Part shown: in pieces, positions 17,372-26,517 of the stretch
Layout of the letters: the number at the start of each line of letters is the position of its first letter
Numbering within the stretch: position 1 is the stretch's first letter
Assembly (NCBI GenBank): GCA_035604595.1
Contig: DATNIE010000026.1
Location: 1 to 64,000, forward strand
Direction: 5' to 3'
Source of the DNA: CAIKZZ01 sp035604595
GTDB lineage: Bacteria > Pseudomonadota > Gammaproteobacteria > Steroidobacterales > Steroidobacteraceae
Length of the DNA stretch: 64,000 nt
Program-made: the position numbers and the translations under genes
The notes under the pieces: generated by a model
The model's database searches: none
Told to the model about the DNA's origin: nothing
Seen by the model: the letters and a program-made list of their open reading frames with translations, nothing else

Positions 17372-19747
17372 ATGCAGAAGCTATTGCTGCGCATCGGCGC
17401 CGGATTCGCGCTCGTGACGCTGCTCGCCGCGGGCGCCGGCTGGTACGCGCTCCGGAGCAGCCTGCCCGCGGTCGATGGCCGCCGTGCCGCGAGCGGGCTC
17501 GAGGCGGCGGTGAGCATCGAGCGGGATGCACGCGGTGCGGTGACGCTCAACGGCTCGCGGCGCCCCGACCTCGGCTTCGCACTGGGGTTCGCGCACGCCC
17601 AGGACCGGCTGTTCCAGATGGACCTGCTGCGGCGCGCCAGCGCGGGGGAGCTGTCGGCGCTGCTCGGTCCCGCGGCGCTCGGCAGCGACCGGCGGCTGCG
17701 CGTGCACCGCTTCCGCGCCGTCGCCGCGGCCACCCTCGCCGCGGCGCCCCCCGATCAGCGTGCGTTGCTCGAGGCCTACGCGGCAGGCGTCAACGCCGGG
17801 GCGGCCTCGCTCGCGGTCCGGCCCTTCGAGTACCTGCTGTTGCGGACGAGGCCCGAACCGTGGCGGCCGGAGGACACCGTGCTCGTGGCGCTCACGCTGT
17901 TCGTCGAGCTGCAGGACACCGACGGCCATGCCAAGCTGCAGCGAGGACTGATACGCGCAGGTCTCCCAGAGGCCGCCGCGCGGTTCGTCTACAGTGCCGC
18001 GACCGACTGGGAGGCGGCGCTCGATGGCAGCCACAGCGACCCACCGGCTGTGCCGGGGCCGGCCGACTATGACCTGCGCCGTCTCGGCGACCTCGACTTC
18101 AACCCGCCGCCGCGCCACTCGCGGTCGCGCGCGCCCGCCGGCAGCAACAACTGGGCGGTCTCGGGTGCGCGCACGGCGAGCGGCGCAGCGCTCATCGCCA
18201 ACGACCAGCATCTTGGGCTGCGCGTCCCGAATATCTGGTATCGCGCGCGCCTGCGCCTCGCCGCGGCGGATCGCGCGCCGATCGATGTCACCGGGACGAC
18301 GCTCCCGGGCGCGCCGATGGTCATCGCCGGGAGCAATGGCCACGTGGCCTGGGGCTTCACCAACAGCTACGGGGACTACGAAGACGTGATCATTGCAGTC
18401 CCCGATCCGTCGGATCCCAGCCGCTATCTGACCGCGGCCGGCGCCCACCCGTTCACGCATGCGCCCGAACGGATCGAAGTCAACGGCGCAGCGCCGGTCG
18501 ATCTGGACGTCGTCGGGACGCAGTGGGGGCCGGTGATCGGGCGCGACTCGGCCGGTCGGGCGCTGGCGCTCGAGTGGGTCGCGCACGATCCGGCGGCGAT
18601 CAATCTGGGGCTGGCCGACCTCGAGTCGGCGACCTCGCTGACCGAGGCGCTGCAGCGCGCGTCCGGCATCGGCATGCCGGCGCAGAATTTCGTCGCCGGC
18701 GATGCCGCCGGCCACATCGGCTGGACAATCGCGGGCCGGATCCCGCGGCGCAAGCCCGGCGATGCCACCGTTCCGCGCCTGTCCACGGATCCGGGCGTCG
18801 GTTTCGAGGGCTGGGTCGCGGCCGCCGACTACCCGCGCATCGTCGATCCCATCGCCGGGCAGATCGCGACGGCCAACGCCCGCGTGGTCGGCGGGGCCGC
18901 ACTCGCCACGATCGGCGACGGCGGCTACGACCGCGGCGCCCGGGCGGGGCGCATCCAGGCGGACCTCGCCGCGCGCGGCAGCAGGCAGACGCCGGCTGAC
19001 ATGCTGGCCGTGCAGCTCGACGACGCAGCCGTGTTCCTTCAGCGCTGGCAGGCGCGGCTGCTGGCGCTGCTCGATGCGCCGGCGATCGCCGGGCATCCCC
19101 GGCGTGCGGAGCTGCGCGCCGTGCTCGGCACCTGGAGCGGACACGCGGCGCTCGACGATGCCGCGTACCGGCTGGTGCGGGCGGTTCGCGCCGAGGTCGA
19201 GCGCCGCGTGTTCTACGCGCTGATTGCGCCGGCCCGCGCGCAGAACCCAGCGTTCCGCTTCGAGCCACCGCTCACGTTCGAAGGGCCGCTGTGGGCGCTG
19301 CTCGAGGAGCAGCCCGCGCACCTCGTGCCGCCGGGAGCGGCGAACTGGCGCGAGTTCCTGCTGGTGGCGGTGGACGCGGCGGTGGCCTCGCTCGACGCCG
19401 AGTGCCCGCAGCTCAGCGCCTGCAGCTGGGGAAGGGCCAACCGGATGCGCATCCGGCACCCGCTGTCGGCGGCCGTGCCCTTGCTCGGCGCACTGCTCGA
19501 TATGCCGGCCGAGTCCTTGCCGGGGGACCACGACATGCCGCGCGTGCTGTTGCCGGACTTTGGCGCCTCGGAGCGCTTCGGCGTGTCACCGGGTCACGAG
19601 GGCGAGGCATACTTTGAGATGCCGGGCGGACAGAGCGGCCACCCGCTCTCGCCGTACTTCCGCGCCGGCCACGCGGACTGGGCGCAGGGCGAGCCGGCGC
19701 CGTTCCTGCCGGGGCCCGCGGTGCACGTGCTGACCCTGGTCCCGTGA
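17372..19747 (+). CDS. Penicillin acylase family (Ntn-hydrolase) protein
   Basis: A 791-residue precursor. The first ~25 residues include a hydrophobic stretch (ALVTLLAAGAGWYAL), a signal peptide or membrane anchor, so it works in the periplasm. The alpha part contains FGFAHAQDRLFQMDLLRR-like sequence (here LGFAHAQDRLFQMDLL). The expected self-cleavage point is before Ser258 in AGSNNWAVSG, the N-terminal nucleophile of the beta chain. LIANDQHLGLRVPNIWY is the conserved second signature. Relatives hydrolyse amide bonds of penicillins, acyl-homoserine lactones or other N-acyl compounds; the substrate here is unknown. The stop overlaps the GTG of the next gene. An alternative start is the ATG at 17345. 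Confidence 0.85.
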   Translation: MQKLLLRIGAGFALVTLLAAGAGWYALRSSLPAVDGRRAASGLEAAVSIERDARGAVTLNGSRRPDLGFALGFAHAQDRLFQMDLLRRASAGELSALLGPAALGSDRRLRVHRFRAVAAATLAAAPPDQRALLEAYAAGVNAGAASLAVRPFEYLLLRTRPEPWRPEDTVLVALTLFVELQDTDGHAKLQRGLIRAGLPEAAARFVYSAATDWEAALDGSHSDPPAVPGPADYDLRRLGDLDFNPPPRHSRSRAPAGSNNWAVSGARTASGAALIANDQHLGLRVPNIWYRARLRLAAADRAPIDVTGTTLPGAPMVIAGSNGHVAWGFTNSYGDYEDVIIAVPDPSDPSRYLTAAGAHPFTHAPERIEVNGAAPVDLDVVGTQWGPVIGRDSAGRALALEWVAHDPAAINLGLADLESATSLTEALQRASGIGMPAQNFVAGDAAGHIGWTIAGRIPRRKPGDATVPRLSTDPGVGFEGWVAAADYPRIVDPIAGQIATANARVVGGAALATIGDGGYDRGARAGRIQADLAARGSRQTPADMLAVQLDDAAVFLQRWQARLLALLDAPAIAGHPRRAELRAVLGTWSGHAALDDAAYRLVRAVRAEVERRVFYALIAPARAQNPAFRFEPPLTFEGPLWALLEEQPAHLVPPGAANWREFLLVAVDAAVASLDAECPQLSACSWGRANRMRIRHPLSAAVPLLGALLDMPAESLPGDHDMPRVLLPDFGASERFGVSPGHEGEAYFEMPGGQSGHPLSPYFRAGHADWAQGEPAPFLPGPAVHVLTLVP

Positions 19748-21516
19748 GTCCCGCCGCCCGGAGCCGCCCGATGCTGCACCGACTACTGCGCTACGCGCTG
19801 CTGGGTGTGCTGTCGGCCGGGCTTGCCGTCGGCGTTGCAGCGGGGCGCGCGGCGCCGCGCGTCCATGACATCGTCATACGCCACGGCATGCTCTATGACG
19901 GTTCGGGCGCCCCGCCGGTCGCCGGCGAGGTCGCGATCGACGGCGACCGGATCGTCTTTGTCGGGCGGCACGCGCCTGGTCACGGCACGGTTGAGATCGA
20001 CGCGCGCGGCAAGGCCGTCGCGCCCGGCTTCATCAACATGCTCGCGCACCCGGAGGAGTCGCTGTTCGCCGACGGGCGCGCGCAGAGCGACCTGCGTCAG
20101 GGCGTGACGCTCGAGGTGCTTGGCGAGGACTCGATGGGCCCGCTGAACCCCGCGATGCAGGAGCTCCTCGCGAAACGCCAGTCCGATATCCATTATCCCG
20201 TGAACTGGTCGACGCTTGGGGAGTATCTCGACATGCTCGAGCGACGCGGCATCGCACCCAACCTCGCCTCGACCGTCGGCGCCGCCACGGTGCGCACCTT
20301 CGTGCTCGGCGAGGGCGACGTCCAGCCGACGCCCGAGCAGCTCGCGACCATGCGCCGACTGGTGCGTCAGGCGATGGAGCAGGGCGCGGTCGGCCTGTCG
20401 ACCGCGCTGATCTATAGCCCGGGATCGTACGCAACGACCGCCGAGGTCGCCGCGCTCGCGACCGAAGCGGGCGCCTGCGGCGGGATATACCTCAGCCACC
20501 TGCGCAGCGAGGGCGATCGCCTGCTGGAGGGCGTCGAGGAGCTGATCGAGATCGCGCGCGAGTCCCAAGCGCCTGCCGAGATCTATCACCTGAAAGCCGC
20601 AGGCAGGCCCAACTGGGGCAAGCTCGACGCGCTCATTGCCCGAGTCGCCCAGGCGAATGCCGAGGGCATCCGGATCACGGCCGACATGTACACCTATACC
20701 GCCGGCGCCACCGGGCTCGACGCGGCGATGCCGCCGTGGGTCCAAGACGGCGGGCTCGAAGCGTGGATCGAGCACCTCAAGGACCCGGCTGTTCGGGCCC
20801 GGGTGCTCGCCGACATGCGCGACACGGCGCCCGCGTGGGAGAACCTGGAGCAGCGCGCGGGCGCGGATGGAACGCTGCTGCTCGCGTTCAAGAACCCCGC
20901 GCTCAAGCCGCTGACCGGACGCACGCTCGCCGCCGTCGCCGCCGAACGCGGCGTCAGCCCCGAGGATGCCGCCATCGACCTCGTGATCGAGGACGGCACG
21001 CGGGTCGGGGTCGCGTATTTCCTGATGTCGGAGGACAACGTACGGCGCGAGACCGCGCTGCCGTGGGTCAGCTTCGGCTCCGACGAGGCGGCACCGGCGC
21101 CGGAGGGCGTGTTTCTGGCGTCGAACCCGCACCCGCGCGCCTATGGCAACTTTGCGCGCCTGCTCGGCAAGTACGTGCGCGATGAGCATGCGCTGCCGCT
21201 CGCCGAGGCCATCCGCAAGCTGACCTCGCTCCCCGCCAGCAACCTCTCGCTCACTGATCGCGGCCGGCTCAAGCCCGGCTACGTCGCGGACCTCGTGGTG
21301 TTCGACCCGGCGACGATCGCCGATCATGCGACCTACGAGCGTCCGCACCAGTTCGCGACCGGTGTCAGCGAGGTGGTCGTGAACGGCCGGCTGGCGCTGA
21401 AGGATGGCGAGCCGACCGGTGCGGCCACCGGGCGAGTGGTGCGCGGCCGCGCCTTCACCGGGCGCCCGGGCGGCGGCTGCCGGGCGTCGAGCCGCGACTG
21501 GAGATGGAGCCGCTGA
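19744..21516 (+). CDS. D-aminoacylase family amidohydrolase
   Basis: A 590-residue protein with a hydrophobic N-terminus (LGVLSAGLAVGVAAGRA), so probably exported. It fits the N-acyl-D-amino-acid deacylase family by DIVIRHGMLYDGSGAP, YLSHLRSEGDRLL, EIYHLKAAGRPNWGK and the C-terminal HPRAYGNFARLLGKYVRD. The usual metal motif HxH after PGFID is altered: here it reads PGFINMLAHPEES, keeping only the second His, and the usual GNC is GED. The metal site is therefore changed or the protein belongs to a divergent subfamily. The GTG overlaps the acylase stop; an ATG lies nine codons downstream. A shared N-acyl substrate pathway is inferred. Confidence 0.8.
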   Translation: MSPAARSRPMLHRLLRYALLGVLSAGLAVGVAAGRAAPRVHDIVIRHGMLYDGSGAPPVAGEVAIDGDRIVFVGRHAPGHGTVEIDARGKAVAPGFINMLAHPEESLFADGRAQSDLRQGVTLEVLGEDSMGPLNPAMQELLAKRQSDIHYPVNWSTLGEYLDMLERRGIAPNLASTVGAATVRTFVLGEGDVQPTPEQLATMRRLVRQAMEQGAVGLSTALIYSPGSYATTAEVAALATEAGACGGIYLSHLRSEGDRLLEGVEELIEIARESQAPAEIYHLKAAGRPNWGKLDALIARVAQANAEGIRITADMYTYTAGATGLDAAMPPWVQDGGLEAWIEHLKDPAVRARVLADMRDTAPAWENLEQRAGADGTLLLAFKNPALKPLTGRTLAAVAAERGVSPEDAAIDLVIEDGTRVGVAYFLMSEDNVRRETALPWVSFGSDEAAPAPEGVFLASNPHPRAYGNFARLLGKYVRDEHALPLAEAIRKLTSLPASNLSLTDRGRLKPGYVADLVVFDPATIADHATYERPHQFATGVSEVVVNGRLALKDGEPTGAATGRVVRGRAFTGRPGGGCRASSRDWRWSR

Positions 21517-21576
21517 CACTCAAGCGGCGTCGCGCGTTGCGCCTTACTATAGGCACGGACTTTGCCCAGACCCCGC

Positions 21577-22431
21577 ATGACCAACACCCGTTTCGCCAGC
21601 ACTGACCGCTACGTCGCGACCGACGATCTGACGATGGCCGTCAACGCCTCCGTCACGCTCGGGCGACCGCTGCTGATCAAGGGCGAGCCGGGCACCGGCA
21701 AGACGCAGCTCGCCGAGGAGGTCGCGGGTTCGCTCGGGCGGCCGCTGTTCGAGTGGCACATCAAGTCGACGACCAAGGCGCAGCAGGGCCTGTATGAGTA
21801 CGACGCAGTGTCGAGACTGCGCGACTCCCAGCTCGGCGATGCGCGCGTGCACCAGATCGCCAACTACATCGTCAAGGGCCGCCTGTGGGAGGCATTCACC
21901 AGCGAAGTGCAGCCGGTCCTGCTGATCGACGAGATCGACAAGGCCGACATCGAGTTCCCGAACGACCTGCTGCGCGAGCTCGACCGGATGGAGTTCTACG
22001 TCTATGAGACGCGCGAGCTCGTCAAGGCACGCCACCGGCCGATCATCATGATCACCAGCAACAACGAGAAGGAGCTGCCTGATGCCTTTCTGCGTCGCTG
22101 TTTCTTCCACTACATCCGCTTTCCCGACGTCGAGACCATGACCCGCATCGTCGACGTGCACTATCCGCGCTTGAAGCCGGAGCTGCTGAAGGAGGCGCTG
22201 GAAGCGTTCTACAAGCTCCGGGACGTACCGGGGCTGAAGAAGAAGCCCTCGACCTCCGAGCTGCTCGACTGGCTGAAGCTGCTGCTGGCCGAGGACATTG
22301 CGCCGGAGGCGCTCAGGGCCGGCGACGGCAAGAGTGCGATCCCGCCGCTGTACGGCGCGCTCCTCAAAAATGAGCAGGACGTGCACCTGTTCGAGCAGCT
22401 CGTGTTCATGAACCGGCGCAACGCTCGCTGA
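21577..22431 (+). CDS. MoxR-type AAA+ ATPase
   Basis: A 284-residue ATPase. Walker A is IKGEPGTGKTQLAEE, Walker B VLLIDEIDKADIEFPNDLL, sensor 1 IIMITSNNEKELPDAF with the arginine finger LRRCFFHYI. MoxR proteins are chaperone-like ATPases that work on or with a VWA-domain partner, and the very next gene encodes one. The ATG at 21577 was taken rather than a TTG five codons earlier. It follows the amidohydrolase by 60 bases. Cytoplasmic; the client is unknown. Confidence 0.88.
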   Translation: MTNTRFASTDRYVATDDLTMAVNASVTLGRPLLIKGEPGTGKTQLAEEVAGSLGRPLFEWHIKSTTKAQQGLYEYDAVSRLRDSQLGDARVHQIANYIVKGRLWEAFTSEVQPVLLIDEIDKADIEFPNDLLRELDRMEFYVYETRELVKARHRPIIMITSNNEKELPDAFLRRCFFHYIRFPDVETMTRIVDVHYPRLKPELLKEALEAFYKLRDVPGLKKKPSTSELLDWLKLLLAEDIAPEALRAGDGKSAIPPLYGALLKNEQDVHLFEQLVFMNRRNAR

Positions 22432-22447
22432 GACGCGGACCGCGGCG

Positions 22448-23632
22448 GTGCTGATCCGGTTCTTCCTGATGCTGCGGGCGGCGGGCGTGCCGGTCTCGCT
22501 GACCGAGTTCCTCGCACTGCTCGAGGCGCTCAAGGCGCGCGTGGCCTCCCTCTCGGTGGACGAGTTCTATTTCCTGGCGCGGACGGTGCTCGTCAAGGAC
22601 GAGCGCCACTATGACCGTTATGACCGCGTGTTCGGCGCGCATTTCAAGGGACTCGAGCAGGCCTTTCAGACGCTCTCGAGCGCGGTACTGCCGGAGGAGT
22701 GGCTGCGCAAGCAGGCGGAGCTGTTGTTGACTGCGGAGGAACGCGCCAAGGTCGAGGCGCTGGGCGGCCTGGATGCGCTGCTGGATGCGCTCAAGAAACG
22801 GCTCGCGGAGCAGCAGGGCCGCCACCAGGGCGGCACCAAGTGGATCGGGACCGCCGGCCGCTCACCGTTCGGTGCCCATGGCTACAACCCGGAGGGCATC
22901 CGGATCGGCCAGCACGAGTCGCGGCAGCGCCGCGCCGTCAAGGTGTGGGACCAGCGGGAATTCCGCAACCTCGACGACTCGGTGGAGATCGGCACGCGCA
23001 ACATCAAGCTGGCGCTGCGCCGCCTGCGGCGCTTCGCGCGCGAGGGTGCGGCCGAGGAACTCGATCTCGGCGGCACGATCGACGCGACCGCGCGCAATGC
23101 CGGTTGGCTCGACCTGCGGCTCGTGCCGGAGCGGCACAACGCAGTCAAGGTGCTGCTGTTTCTCGACGTCGGTGGCTCGATGGACGATCACGTCCGCGTC
23201 TGCGAGGAGCTGTTCACGGCGGCGCGCGGTGAGTTCAAGCACCTCGAGTACTACTACTTCCACAACTTCGTCTATGAGACCGTGTGGAAGGACAACCGCC
23301 GCCGCCACGCCGAGCGCATCCCGACGCTCGAGCTGATCCGCACCTATGGGCCCGACTACCGGCTGGTGCTGGTCGGCGATGCGACCATGGGCCCGTACGA
23401 AATCGTCCAGCCCGGCGGCAGCATCGAGCACTGGAACGACGAGCCGGGCGCTGCCTGGCTCGGGCGCCTGCGGCGCGCGTATCCGAAGCACGCCTGGCTC
23501 AACCCCGAGCCCGAGGAGCGCTGGGACTACATGCCGTCGATCGGCGTCACGCGCGAGCTGCTCGACGGCCGCATGTTCCCGCTGACGCTCGGCGGCATCG
23601 ACCGCGCGATGCGCGCGCTGAACGCGCGCTGA
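22448..23632 (+). CDS. VWA domain protein (CoxE-like), partner of the MoxR ATPase
   Basis: A 394-residue cytosolic protein. The N-terminal ~130 residues are helical (VPVSLTEFLALLEALK, then FYFLARTVLVKDERHYDRY). The C-terminal ~200 residues form a VWA domain starting KVLLFLDVGGSMDDHV. The metal-binding MIDAS motif is D-V-G-G-S rather than the usual DxSxS, as in the CoxE-like branch. An embedded segment GTKWIGTAGRSPFGAHG is typical of these proteins. The GTG lies 16 bases after the MoxR gene, so they form a two-gene unit, probably assembling or activating a metalloenzyme or other complex. Confidence 0.85.
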   Translation: MLIRFFLMLRAAGVPVSLTEFLALLEALKARVASLSVDEFYFLARTVLVKDERHYDRYDRVFGAHFKGLEQAFQTLSSAVLPEEWLRKQAELLLTAEERAKVEALGGLDALLDALKKRLAEQQGRHQGGTKWIGTAGRSPFGAHGYNPEGIRIGQHESRQRRAVKVWDQREFRNLDDSVEIGTRNIKLALRRLRRFAREGAAEELDLGGTIDATARNAGWLDLRLVPERHNAVKVLLFLDVGGSMDDHVRVCEELFTAARGEFKHLEYYYFHNFVYETVWKDNRRRHAERIPTLELIRTYGPDYRLVLVGDATMGPYEIVQPGGSIEHWNDEPGAAWLGRLRRAYPKHAWLNPEPEERWDYMPSIGVTRELLDGRMFPLTLGGIDRAMRALNAR

Positions 23633-23644
23633 CCGTCGGGCACG

Positions 23645-24223
23645 TCAGCCCGCATTCTTGGCAGGGGCGGCGGCCGCCTTGGCCTGCAGCGCCACGAGCT
23701 CGTGCAGTACGAGGTCGGCGTGGCCCTTCGGTTCGACACTGACCCAGTGTTTCGCGATCCGGCCCTGCGGGTCGATGATGAAAGTGTCGCGGCGGGCGAG
23801 CTCGAACACCCCCATCATCCTGATCAGAACGCCGTAGTCCATCGCGGTCTTCTTGGTACTGTCGGCGAGGATCGTGAACGGCAGGGAGTGCTTGTCGGCA
23901 AACTCCTTGTGCGAAGCGACGTCGTCGACGCTGATCCCGACGATGGTTGCACCGAGCTTGCGGAAGGCGAAGATGTTGTCCCGCAGCTCGCACGCCTGCG
24001 TCGTGCAACCGGGCGTCTGGTCCTTCGGGTAGAAGTACAGCACCACCCACTTGCCCTTGTATTCATCGAGGGTATGCCACTGGCCGCCCTGGTCCTGCAG
24101 CTTGAACGGTGGAGCCACGACGCCGACCGCCGGTGACTCGGCGCGGCCCGGGCCGGCGGACGTCAGGGCGAAACCCAGGGCCAGTGCGAACCCCAGGGAG
24201 CGGCGGATGCGGTGCGGTGTCAT
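23645..24223 (-). CDS. Exported PrxQ/BCP-type peroxiredoxin
   Basis: A 192-residue thiol peroxidase. The first ~28 residues are a signal peptide (RRSLGFALALGFALTSAG, then PGRAES). The mature domain has YFYPKDQTPGCTTQACELRD, with peroxidatic Cys73 and resolving Cys78 five residues on, the PrxQ arrangement. It would reduce hydroperoxides in the periplasm, with an unidentified thiol donor. AGGAG sits before the ATG. It converges with the VWA gene and is divergent from the patatin-like gene. The Ala/Lys-rich tail (LQAKAAAAPAKNAG) is not part of the fold. Confidence 0.88.
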   Translation of the reverse strand: MTPHRIRRSLGFALALGFALTSAGPGRAESPAVGVVAPPFKLQDQGGQWHTLDEYKGKWVVLYFYPKDQTPGCTTQACELRDNIFAFRKLGATIVGISVDDVASHKEFADKHSLPFTILADSTKKTAMDYGVLIRMMGVFELARRDTFIIDPQGRIAKHWVSVEPKGHADLVLHELVALQAKAAAAPAKNAG

Positions 24224-24340
24224 CGGCGGGTCTCCTGGGCGCCACACGTTGGGCGGTGCGGCGCACTGCGCGGCCGCCGGGGGCGATCGTACCGCCGGCC
24301 AGCGCATAATGACAAAGTGCCGCCGGAATCGGACGCTCCC

Positions 24341-25528
24341 GTGTCTGCCTATCCGCCGAGACCATCGCCCATCGGTGCACCGCGCCTCGGGCTCGTGCTG
24401 CCCGGCGGCGGCGCACGGGCCGCGTACCAGGTGGGGGTGCTGAAGGGTATCGCCGAGCTCGTGCCGCGCGATGTGCCGTTGCCGTTCCGGGTGATCTCCG
24501 GGACCTCCGCCGGGGCGATCATCGCGACGATCGTCGCTGCGCACGCCGCGCATTTCCGCACAGGCATCGCGAGCCTCGAACGCTTCTGGCGGAACTTCCA
24601 CGTCGAGCAGGTGTATCGCGCCGACGCGGTCAGCATGCTGCGCGCCGGCAGCCACTGGCTGCTGGCGCTGCTGTCAGGCGGGTTCCTGGTACCGCCGCCC
24701 CGCGCGCTGTTCGACAACCGGCCACTGCGCGACCTGCTCGAGCGGCACGTCAACTTTGCGCGCGTTCGCCAGCACCTCGAGCACGGCCACCTGGACGCCC
24801 TGGCAATCAATGCCTCGGCGTACCGCACCGCGCTGTCCGTCGCGTTCTACACCTGCGCGCGCGAGGCGGTACCCTGGCAGCACACCTGGCGTCTCGGCCG
24901 ACCGGCCGAGCTCGGGCTCGATCACCTGATGGCGAGCGCTGCGGTGCCGTTCCTGTTTCCGCCGGTGTACATGGGCGGGGAGTACTACGGCGACGGGGCG
25001 ATGCGTCAGCTGGCGCCGCTGTCGCCGGCGATCAACCTTGGTGCCAACCGGCTGCTGGTGATCGGCGTGCGGCCATCGGCCGCGGCGCCGGATCCGGCCG
25101 CACCCGCGGACCGATCGCTGGGCGTTCACGCAGGTCCAGGCCCGGCACCGAGCTTCGGTCAGATCTTCGGGTTCATGCTCGACACGCTGTTCATGGACGG
25201 GCTGCAGTCGGACCTGGAGCGGCTGCACCGCGACAACCTGCTGATCGAAGCGGCCGGCAGCGCCGCCGGCGGCCTGCGCCGGATCGAGGTCGTGTCGATC
25301 ATGCCGCGTATCGACTTCGGGCCGGTCGCCGAACGACACGTCGGCGCAGTGCCGCGCGCCTTGCGGGTGCTGCTCAGCACCATCGGCGCGGCCAACCCGG
25401 AGGGGCGCACGCTGCTCAGCTATCTGCTGTTCGAAGGCTGCTACGCGCGGGAGCTGATCGCCCTCGGCTACGAGGACGTGCGGGCGCGGCGCGAGGAGCT
25501 TCAGGGGTTCATGCGCAGCGAGCCGTGA
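24341..25528 (+). CDS. Patatin-like phospholipase
   Basis: A protein of about 395 residues. The oxyanion hole LVLPGGGARAAYQVGVL, the nucleophile elbow GTSAGA and the catalytic GDGAMRQL make the complete Ser-Asp dyad of patatins, which hydrolyse acyl chains of phospholipids or lipids. A C-terminal region (IFGFMLDTLFMDGLQSDLERL) matches the DUF3336-free bacterial type with an extra helical part. The start is uncertain: GTGs at 24341 and 24317 are both possible, and a CATAAT box at 24305-24310 favours the later one. Its last 28 bases overlap the convergent rapZ. Confidence 0.82.
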   Translation: MSAYPPRPSPIGAPRLGLVLPGGGARAAYQVGVLKGIAELVPRDVPLPFRVISGTSAGAIIATIVAAHAAHFRTGIASLERFWRNFHVEQVYRADAVSMLRAGSHWLLALLSGGFLVPPPRALFDNRPLRDLLERHVNFARVRQHLEHGHLDALAINASAYRTALSVAFYTCAREAVPWQHTWRLGRPAELGLDHLMASAAVPFLFPPVYMGGEYYGDGAMRQLAPLSPAINLGANRLLVIGVRPSAAAPDPAAPADRSLGVHAGPGPAPSFGQIFGFMLDTLFMDGLQSDLERLHRDNLLIEAAGSAAGGLRRIEVVSIMPRIDFGPVAERHVGAVPRALRVLLSTIGAANPEGRTLLSYLLFEGCYARELIALGYEDVRARREELQGFMRSEP

Positions 25529-26367
25529 CGCGCCACGACGTCCGGGTAGCGCGCGGCGAAATGTGCCGCCAGTCGCTCCACCAGGAACACCGAGCGGTGC
25601 TGCCCGCCGGTACAGCCGACCGCCACCGTCAGGTAGCCGCGATTGTGCTGCTGGTACAGCGGGATGCGCCGGTCGAGAAAGGCAATCATGTCGGCAAGCA
25701 GCTCCTGGACCGCGGTGTGCGCCTCCAGGAACGCGATCACCGCCGGATCGCGGCCGGTCAGCGACTGCAGCACGGGATCCCAGTAGGGGTTCGGCAGCGT
25801 GCGCGCGTCGAACACGAAATCGGCCCCGTCCGGTATGCCGTGCTTGTACCCGAATGACTCGAACATGATCGACAGCCGGCCGACGCGTCGCTGGTCGATG
25901 CGCGCCCGGACCATCTCGCGCAGCTCGTGGACGCTGGTGTGCGAGGTGTCGATGACCAGGTCCGCCGAGTAGGTGATCGGCTCGAGCAGCCGCAGTTCCT
26001 CGGCGATGGCCGCCTTCAGGTCGACCCGCTCCCGGACCAAAGGATGGCGCCGGCGCGTTTCGCCGTAGCGCCTGATCAGCATCGCCTCGTCGGCGTGCAG
26101 GTAGATGATCTCGCAGCCTATGCCGCTCTTTCTGAGTTCGCGCACCATCTGCGGCACGCTGGCGATCTCATCTGGCTCATTGCGCGCATCGAGACCGACC
26201 GCGCTGCGCTCGTATACCCGGCTGGTGCGCCTGACCGAGTGGGCGATGAAGGCGTTGAGCAGGCCCGCCGGGATGTTGTCGACGCAGTACCAGCCGAGAT
26301 CCTCGAGCATGTTGAGCGCGACGCTCTTGCCCGAGCCCGACAGCCCGCTGACGATCACAAGGCGCAT
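25501..26367 (-). CDS. rapZ: RNase adapter protein RapZ
   Basis: A 288-residue protein. The N-terminal Walker A is VIVSGLSGSGKSVALNMLED, with GWYCVDNIPAGLL after it. The C-terminal half has GYKHGIPDGADFVFDARTLPNPYW and CTGGQHRSVFLVERL, the signature of RapZ/YvcJ. In E. coli RapZ brings GlmZ sRNA to RNase E and so controls GlmS and amino-sugar supply for the cell wall. The start fits the usual N-terminus at 26367; in-frame ATGs at 26382 and 26397 are possible. It is last of the kdsD-to-rapZ block and directly follows hpf, without ptsN. Confidence 0.93.
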   Translation of the reverse strand: MRLVIVSGLSGSGKSVALNMLEDLGWYCVDNIPAGLLNAFIAHSVRRTSRVYERSAVGLDARNEPDEIASVPQMVRELRKSGIGCEIIYLHADEAMLIRRYGETRRRHPLVRERVDLKAAIAEELRLLEPITYSADLVIDTSHTSVHELREMVRARIDQRRVGRLSIMFESFGYKHGIPDGADFVFDARTLPNPYWDPVLQSLTGRDPAVIAFLEAHTAVQELLADMIAFLDRRIPLYQQHNRGYLTVAVGCTGGQHRSVFLVERLAAHFAARYPDVVARHGSLRMNP

Positions 26368-26517
26368 CGCAGAACCGCGCATCGGCGACGCGGGCATCCG
26401 GCCCGCGGCACCGATGGTACGAGGTGCGGCGCCGGGACGCGAGCCGTGCGTCCGGGGCCCGGCAGTGGCCGTGAAACTGCCGGCCGGGCCGGCTCGGTGG
26501 TGGCTCGCCGGCGCCCG

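Noticed and set aside
17381..19531. 716-codon open frame antisense to the acylase gene
   Set aside because: Arg/Pro-rich translation without motifs; a mirror of codon bias in GC-rich DNA. The sense strand has intact family signatures.
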